In this document: in pieces, positions 6,263 to 9,983 of the stretch
Position numbering within the stretch: position 1 is the stretch's first letter
How the letters are laid out: each line of letters opens with the position of its first letter
From: Clostridiales bacterium
GTDB lineage: Bacteria > Bacillota > Clostridia > Oscillospirales > Acutalibacteraceae
Assembly (NCBI GenBank): GCA_021202245.1
Contig: JAJQDK010000122.1
Coordinates: 1 to 9,983, forward strand
Length of the DNA: 9,983 nt
Direction of reading: 5' to 3'
The notes under the pieces: generated by a model
What the model saw: the letters and a program-made list of their open reading frames with translations, nothing else
Databases searched by the model: none
Told to the model about the DNA's origin: nothing
Made by a program: the position numbers and the translations under genes

Positions 6263-9112
6263 TTGAACATTCAAAAGCTGGAAAAGCGCAACACTTCTAT
6301 GGACATAATGAGAATTGTTGCCGTATTTTCCGTTATATCCGTTCATTTTTTATTGTACAACGGATTTTACAGTCAAACCGTTGAAGGCGGTGCAATGTAC
6401 ATAATGTGCCTGATGCGTACATTATTTTCCGTTTGCGTGCCCCTGTTTATAATTTTGACGGGTTATTTGATGAGTCAAAAGACTCTGAGTAAAAAATACT
6501 ACTTCGGCTTAAGCAAAACGCTTGTGATTTATGTGCTGGCGAGTATTGCCTGTGTGCTGTACAAGGTGCTGTATAAAGCAGAGGAAATAGGATTCAAGGA
6601 TTTTATTTTCGGAATTTTGGACTTTAGTGACGCCAACTATTCGTGGTACATTGAAATGTACATCGGGCTGTTTTTGTTCATTCCGTTCTTAAATATTATG
6701 TATAACAAGCTCGCTTCCAAAAGGCACAAACAGATACTTGTGTTTACAATGATTGTTCTCACAATTTTGCCCTCGCTGTTTAATGTGTTCAACTTTGAAA
6801 CGCTTGACTGGTGGAGCAATCCGCCGTCATCGGATACATATTATAAGCTGATACCGAGCTACTGGACAAGTATGTATCCCCTTGCCTATTACTTTACGGG
6901 AGCATATATCAGGGAATACGGCATTAAGGCAAGGACAAGAACTCTGTGCGGATTATTTGCCGTCAGCTTGGTTGTATTCGGTTCCTTTAACTTCTACAGA
7001 AGCTACGGCTCAAACTTTTCTTCCGGAGCCTATGTCAACTGGAGAGGCTTTGAGCCTTATATACTTTCAACCCTGCTGTTTGTAATTATCAGCCGGCTGA
7101 ATGCAAATAAGCTGCCGGGCAAATGCAGATACGCTTTGATGAAGGTTTCGGACTGCGCTCTCGGAATTTACCTTGTGTCTTACATTTTTGACAACTACCT
7201 GTATGAAAAGTTAAACGAGAAAATAACAGTAGTCACCGACAGACTGCCCTATTACTTTGTGATAGTGCCCTTGGTATTTATCGGCGCATTGATATTGTCG
7301 GCTGTATTGAATGTAATTCAAAAGTATCTTTTTGTTCTATGCAGAAAAATTTCCGCCTTTGTTAAAGAAAACAAAAATAAATTCACCTTCAAAGATATTC
7401 AAGATATAGCCTTTGTATTTTTATTTGCGGGTGCAATGATTTTTGCGTTCTGGAAAACCTCATATGGCTTCGGAGGAAATGACGAACCGTTTTATCTTAC
7501 GGTTGCTCACCGTTTATCCTTAGGCGACGCCTTGTTCAAGGACGAATGGCATTTATCTCAGCTTTCGGGATTTTTGCTTTGGCCCTTTGTAAGCATATAC
7601 AGACTTTTAACGCAGTCAACCGAGGGAATACTGATGGCGGCGAGAATTTTATATGTTATTTTCCACGCCTTTGTATCGCTGGTTGTTTATATTAAAATCA
7701 GAAAGCACGGTCCGCTTGCAGCCTGCGCCGCACTGCTTTATTTTATCTTTACCCCATTCGACATTATGGCTCTCAGCTACAACACAATGGGACTGGATTT
7801 GGTTGTGCTCACGGGAATACTGCTCGGCACTGCCGATTATAAAAAGAAAATTCCGCTGATAATTTCTGGACTGACCTTTGCCGGAGCAGTGCTGTGCTGC
7901 CCGTACCTTGCGTTTGCATATGTCATTTACATAATCTGCGTAATCGTTCATTATATTATGCTCAAAAACAACAGAGTTAAAAATATGTTTGCAACGGAGC
8001 TGTTCTCGGGAAAAACCTTTCTTTTGTTTACGCTCGGCGTCGGAATCCTTGCCGTAATATTCCTGATTTGTGTTCTGCCTAAGGTAAGCGTGAGCGAAAT
8101 TCTTACTAATCTCCCCTATATGCTGGACGACCCGGAGCATCCGCAGATATCGTTCTTCAGTAAAATTCAGAAGTATTTCAATTCAATTTACACCTGCAAT
8201 AATAACTTTAAAATTTCTGTTATATGCTACGGCATAACGCTGCTTGCTATGATTATTGACAGGAAAAGAAAAATTCACCGTTCAATCTACCTTATCGCAA
8301 GCACGGCGATTGCAATATTCTCGTTTATGCTCTTCCTGCCTAATATTACAAGCTCGACCTACAACGCCGTGATGTTCCCGATGATTTTTGTGGGAATCAC
8401 ATCTTATATTCTCTGCGATAAAAAGCCCAAAACACTGTTCGGCAGTCTGTTTATGCTCGGAATTTTGTATTCGCTGGCTCTTTGCTTCTCGTCAAATCAG
8501 TATTTCTATGTAATATCTATGGCTGTTTCCGCTTCTAATATTGCAAGCCTTGTATTTTTGAGCGTACTGCTTAAGGAAATGCGTGAAAGACCCGACGAAA
8601 TTCAGTACGGTAAGGCGCTGAAGCGAATAGGCGTGACTGCGGCAGCCTGCTCGGTTCTGCTGCAGGGCGGTATGCAGATAGGAGCAAAAGCGTATCACTG
8701 CTTCTGGGACGGAAGCCCCGAAGAGCTGACAACACAAATTACGGTGGGACCTGCAAAGGGCATTTATACAACCGCCGAAAATGCTTATACATATAAGCAA
8801 ATATACGCTGATTTGCAGGCATATACTCTTAAGAACCCCGATAATGTTCTGATATTATCCTACAAAACGTGGTGCTATCTTGCACTGGACAACTACCCCT
8901 ACGGAACATATTCCGCTTGGCTGTCGGGCGAAAACGAGGGAAGCATTGAAAGGCTTGAAACCTACTATGCCCTAAATCCCGAAAAAATTCCTACCTATAT
9001 TTATATTCCCAAGGATTCGGAATGGGATTTGACAAACCTTGAAGCGGATGCTGCCGAAAAGGGATATTCCGTAAACGAAACCGAAGTAGGATATATGCTT
9101 GAAAAGGAATAG
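6263..9112 (+). CDS. Membrane acyltransferase-3 / GT-C-like glycosyltransferase fusion
   Basis: This is one uninterrupted 949-residue frame. The TTG start is chosen because GGAGGT (6249-6254) lies 8 nt upstream; the ATG 12 codons in lacks such a site. Residues about 10-355 look like an acyltransferase-3 (OafA/WecH-type) domain with about ten membrane helices, the MDIMRIVAVFSVISVHF start (Arg17, His28 as likely key residues) and YSWYIEMYIGLFLFIPFLN. These enzymes O-acylate exported sugars. A basic linker (360-380) leads to a second multi-helix part (about 383-790). Its first external loop carries FGGNDEPFYLTVAHRL with an Asp-Glu pair at 407-408, as in GT-C enzymes that use polyprenyl-phosphate sugars. 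The last 150 residues (about 800-949) are soluble and probably external, like the C-terminal domains of GT-C enzymes. Next to a lipid-linked sugar synthase, a role in decorating a surface glycan or teichoic acid is inferred. Target and acyl group are unknown. Confidence 0.85.
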   Translation: MNIQKLEKRNTSMDIMRIVAVFSVISVHFLLYNGFYSQTVEGGAMYIMCLMRTLFSVCVPLFIILTGYLMSQKTLSKKYYFGLSKTLVIYVLASIACVLYKVLYKAEEIGFKDFIFGILDFSDANYSWYIEMYIGLFLFIPFLNIMYNKLASKRHKQILVFTMIVLTILPSLFNVFNFETLDWWSNPPSSDTYYKLIPSYWTSMYPLAYYFTGAYIREYGIKARTRTLCGLFAVSLVVFGSFNFYRSYGSNFSSGAYVNWRGFEPYILSTLLFVIISRLNANKLPGKCRYALMKVSDCALGIYLVSYIFDNYLYEKLNEKITVVTDRLPYYFVIVPLVFIGALILSAVLNVIQKYLFVLCRKISAFVKENKNKFTFKDIQDIAFVFLFAGAMIFAFWKTSYGFGGNDEPFYLTVAHRLSLGDALFKDEWHLSQLSGFLLWPFVSIYRLLTQSTEGILMAARILYVIFHAFVSLVVYIKIRKHGPLAACAALLYFIFTPFDIMALSYNTMGLDLVVLTGILLGTADYKKKIPLIISGLTFAGAVLCCPYLAFAYVIYIICVIVHYIMLKNNRVKNMFATELFSGKTFLLFTLGVGILAVIFLICVLPKVSVSEILTNLPYMLDDPEHPQISFFSKIQKYFNSIYTCNNNFKISVICYGITLLAMIIDRKRKIHRSIYLIASTAIAIFSFMLFLPNITSSTYNAVMFPMIFVGITSYILCDKKPKTLFGSLFMLGILYSLALCFSSNQYFYVISMAVSASNIASLVFLSVLLKEMRERPDEIQYGKALKRIGVTAAACSVLLQGGMQIGAKAYHCFWDGSPEELTTQITVGPAKGIYTTAENAYTYKQIYADLQAYTLKNPDNVLILSYKTWCYLALDNYPYGTYSAWLSGENEGSIERLETYYALNPEKIPTYIYIPKDSEWDLTNLEADAAEKGYSVNETEVGYMLEKE

Positions 9113-9145
9113 TCAACCAAACGGCGTTATGAATTTGACGTTTAA

Positions 9146-9176
9146 ATGATAAAAGGCTTGAAATTTTCATCATTTT
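9146..9176 (+). terminator. Weak AT-rich hairpin after the fusion gene
   Basis: ATGATAAAA (9146-9154) pairs with TTTT-C-ATCAT (9164-9173) with one bulged C, followed by a short T-run. The stem is AT-only and the pgcA -35 element lies in its loop, so termination here is doubtful. Confidence 0.25.
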
Positions 9177-9186
9177 ATGCTATATT
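9158..9186 (+). promoter_or_regulatory. Promoter of the pgcA leader transcript
   Basis: TTGAAA (9158-9163) and TATATT (9181-9186) are 17 bp apart, and TGC immediately precedes the -10 hexamer (extended -10). Transcription would start near 9193, leaving an unusually long leader of about 210 nt before the ATG at 9404. Confidence 0.75.
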
Positions 9187-9241
9187 GTAAGTTGTGTAAA
9201 TTATTTGAAGCACATTGATTTTATGGACAGTAATTTTTAAA

Positions 9242-9367
9242 TAGGGAGCTTGCCCCGTATAAGCGCGGCAAGCTGCGGCTTATGCCGTCGGCAATCGGTC
9301 GGATATTGTACTTCTGCTGTTTGCAATGTTCACCGCCGTCTATAAAGGCGGGTGACATCTTGCCCTA
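9242..9367 (+). promoter_or_regulatory. Structured RNA domain in the pgcA 5' leader
   Basis: A closing stem TAGGG (9242-9246) with CCCTA (9363-9367) encloses several helices: AGCTTGCC/GGCAAGCT (9247-9254 with 9267-9274, perfect 8 bp), CGGC/GCCG (9276-9279 with 9284-9287, TTAT loop), and TCACCGCC/GGC-GGGTGA (9330-9337 with 9347-9355, one bulged G). An alternative stem, ATAAGCGC (9259-9266) with 9275-9283, would break the first two. The region between 9289 and 9329 has only weak pairing (GCAA 9291-9294 with TTGC 9321-9324). GGAGGT at 9390-9395 follows 22 nt later, and no T-run terminator is present, so any control would be on translation. I cannot match it to a riboswitch class I know. Confidence 0.5.
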
Positions 9368-9403
9368 AGTCAGACTGATATTTCTTAACGGAGGTAATCA
9401 ATT

Positions 9404-9983
9404 ATGGACATTATGAATTCTTACAATGACTGGTGTAAAAATGCCACAGAGGATAACGACCTCATTACAGAGCTAGAAAGCATAAAAAACAATGAAGATG
9501 AAATCCACGAGCGCTTCTATACCTCGCTTAAATTCGGCACAGCAGGTTTAAGAGGTATTATAGGCGCAGGCACAAACAGAATGAATATTTATGTTGTCCG
9601 TCAGGCAACGCAGGGACTCGCAAATTATGTTCTGCAAAAATACGGAAAGGGCTCGGTTGCAATTTCTCACGACAGCAGAATAAAAGCCGACCTGTTTATG
9701 ATTGAAGCTGCAAGGGTGCTTGCCGCCAACGGAATTAAGGCATATATAACAAAAGAGCTGGAGCCAACCCCGGTGCTGTCTTATCTTGTTCGTTACTTTA
9801 AATGTCAGGCGGGTATTATGATTACCGCAAGCCACAACCCGGCGGCATATAACGGCTATAAGGCATACGGCGAGGACGGCTGTCAGATGACAGATGTTGC
9901 CGCAAACGCGGTGTATGATGAAATTTGCAGGCTTGATATGTTTAACGACGTAAAGACAATGGATTTTGACAAGGCGCTCGGTG
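9404..9983 (+). CDS. pgcA: Alpha-phosphoglucomutase (phosphohexomutase family), N-terminal part
   Basis: 193 codons are present before the window ends; the family is usually about 565-580 residues. The enzyme interconverts glucose 6-phosphate and glucose 1-phosphate (some members also act on mannose phosphates), feeding UDP-glucose and cell-surface glycans. The N-terminal extension and KFGTAGLRGIIGAGTNRMN (43-61) match the PgcA type. The phosphoserine loop ITASHNPAAYNGYK has its catalytic Ser at residue 143, and SHDSR (88-92) and EPTPVLS (120-126) are also typical. GGAGGT lies 8 nt before the ATG. A long structured leader and its own promoter precede it. The metal loop and sugar-binding domains lie outside the window, so the choice between phosphogluco- and phosphomannomutase rests on overall resemblance. 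Confidence 0.92.
   Translation, partial: MDIMNSYNDWCKNATEDNDLITELESIKNNEDEIHERFYTSLKFGTAGLRGIIGAGTNRMNIYVVRQATQGLANYVLQKYGKGSVAISHDSRIKADLFMIEAARVLAANGIKAYITKELEPTPVLSYLVRYFKCQAGIMITASHNPAAYNGYKAYGEDGCQMTDVAANAVYDEICRLDMFNDVKTMDFDKALG

Noticed and set aside
7649..8140. A 163-codon minus-strand frame inside the fusion gene
   Set aside because: It is complementary to hydrophobic membrane helices of a coherent long protein and shows no start signal.
9193..9403. Known riboswitch classes (TPP, FMN, SAM, glycine, c-di-GMP, ZTP, T-box) in the pgcA leader
   Set aside because: None of their conserved core sequences that I can recall was found, so it is reported only as an unclassified structured leader.

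Overview
The window looks like chromosomal DNA from a low-to-moderate GC anaerobic Firmicute, most likely a Clostridia/Oscillospiraceae (Ruminococcus-type) gut bacterium. This is inferred from the AAAGGA/GGAGGT ribosome binding sites 8-9 nt before starts, TTGACA/TATAAT-like promoters with 17-bp spacers, short hairpin-plus-T-run terminators, the AT-rich third-position codon use, and the style of the PTS, PfkA and PgcA proteins. No tRNA, rRNA, IS element, CRISPR array or phage gene was seen.

Layout. (1) Positions 1-858 hold the C-terminal half of PTS enzyme I (ptsI, plus strand), closed by a UUCG-capped terminator at 891-918 that also faces the opposing genes. (2) Positions 965-4931 form a minus-strand block. 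Read in transcription order it is pfkA (6-phosphofructokinase, own promoter), a terminator-like palindrome, a MORN-repeat protein with an unrecognised N-terminal region and a long acidic linker, an MscS-type mechanosensitive channel whose ATG abuts the MORN stop codon, a multi-hairpin terminator or attenuator, and a small Asp/Ser-rich lipoprotein. (3) From about 5050 the plus strand carries a polyprenyl-phosphate-type GT2 glycosyltransferase, then a 949-residue membrane protein that appears to fuse an acyltransferase-3 domain to a GT-C-like glycosyltransferase, then a structured leader and the start of an alpha-phosphoglucomutase (pgcA, cut by the window edge). Each of these plus-strand genes has its own recognisable promoter.

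How the genes may work together. ptsI, pfkA and pgcA are central sugar metabolism: PEP-driven uptake, glycolytic commitment and Glc-6-P/Glc-1-P interconversion. PgcA could feed nucleotide-sugar synthesis, the GT2 enzyme could move the sugar to undecaprenyl phosphate, and the fused protein could transfer it and also O-acylate an outer glycan. That chain is inference from family roles and adjacency. The MORN-MscS pair is translationally adjacent and probably functions at the membrane.

The most interesting items are the acyltransferase/GT-C fusion next to a lipid-linked sugar synthase with no GtrA-type flippase in view, the roughly 125-nt multi-helix domain in the pgcA leader, the alternative hairpins before the lipoprotein gene, and the MORN-MscS coupling.
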